Origin: Anaerolinea sp.
GTDB taxonomy: Bacteria; Chloroflexota; Anaerolineae; Anaerolineales; Anaerolineaceae
Length of the DNA stretch: 6,247 nucleotides
Assembly: GCA_013824385.1 (NCBI GenBank)
Contig: PNNU01000210.1
Location: 1 to 6,247, forward strand
Reading direction: 5' to 3'
Made by a program: the position numbers and the translations under genes. The notes beneath the pieces are model-generated. The model saw only the letters and a program-made list of their open reading frames with translations, was not told where the DNA came from and did not search any database. Of the stretch, positions 6,106 to 6,247 are shown one piece after another. The first letter of the stretch is position 1. Each line of letters opens with the position of its first letter.

Positions 6106-6135
6106 ATCATAACATGAACTAATTTAATAATTCAA
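6106..6135 (-). promoter_or_regulatory. Candidate promoter of the ABC-histidine kinase gene
   Basis: On the minus strand TTGAAT (6135-6130), an 18-bp spacer and TATGAT (6111-6106) form a good sigma-70-like promoter, strengthened by a TG one base before the -10 (extended -10). The predicted start near 6099 leaves only about 9 nt before the ATG at 6090, which fits the missing Shine-Dalgarno and suggests a nearly leaderless mRNA. Confidence 0.5.
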
Positions 6136-6247
6136 AATGTATCCAAAGTGCATTGGCAGTGAGTTTAATGTTAATAATGTAAAGACAGCAGTCGAACGCT
6201 TGGTGAAAATTGACTTTGAAGTTTAATTTATAATTATGACCATTAAT
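6136..6247. other. AT-rich intergenic end of the window; no gene seen
   Basis: No supportable reading frame or RNA gene is visible here. On the plus strand TTGACT (6210-6215) and TATAAT (6229-6234) occur but are only 13 bp apart, too close for a standard promoter. They may belong to elements of a gene beyond the window edge. No copy of the GGGAATACCCC motif is present. Confidence 0.4.

Noticed and set aside
1..6247. Mobile element, CRISPR array, tRNA or rRNA
   Set aside because: No transposase, regular repeat-spacer pattern, terminal repeats or structured RNA gene was seen. Genes are intact and functionally related.

Overview
The window looks like a chromosomal sugar-uptake and regulation locus from a moderate-GC bacterium. 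The uptake operon belongs to the ChvE/MmsA/MmsB (GguAB) family of multiple-monosaccharide ABC importers. Next to it lie a LuxR-type response regulator with two receiver domains and a protein that fuses a sugar-importer ATPase domain to a NarX/DegS-type histidine kinase. The lipoprotein signal on the binding protein fits a Gram-positive or monoderm-like envelope. Chloroflexota (Anaerolineae) is my best guess from gene style and architecture, but nothing in the window proves the taxon.

Layout. Positions 1-3219 (minus strand) hold the operon, transcribed from high to low coordinates: chvE-like sugar-binding lipoprotein, a 100-bp gap with a strong hairpin, the tandem-NBD ATPase mmsA, then the permease mmsB, which is cut by the window edge. 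Positions 3220-3427 are a divergent control region with candidate promoters for both directions and a perfect 11-bp inverted repeat (GGGAATACCCC, centres 24 bp apart). Positions 3428-4489 (plus strand) encode the REC-HTH-REC response regulator. Positions 4492-6090 (minus strand) encode the ABC-histidine kinase fusion, convergent with the regulator and separated from it by only 2 bp. Positions 6091-6247 hold the kinase promoter region and nothing else I can support.

How it may work (inference). The kinase has no membrane segment and no recognisable sensor other than its ABC domain. That domain resembles the first NBD of the neighbouring MmsA but has lost the signature-motif glycines, the catalytic glutamate and the switch histidine, while keeping Walker A and the Q-loop. 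The kinase half keeps its phospho-acceptor histidine, phosphatase-type motif and ATP-binding boxes. The simplest model is that a non-hydrolysing importer-ATPase mimic reads the state of the permease, or of ATP, and passes this to the kinase. The kinase would then phosphorylate the divergently encoded regulator, which would bind the inverted repeat and control the sugar operon. This would be a one-polypeptide form of transporter-coupled two-component sensing and is the most interesting part of the window.
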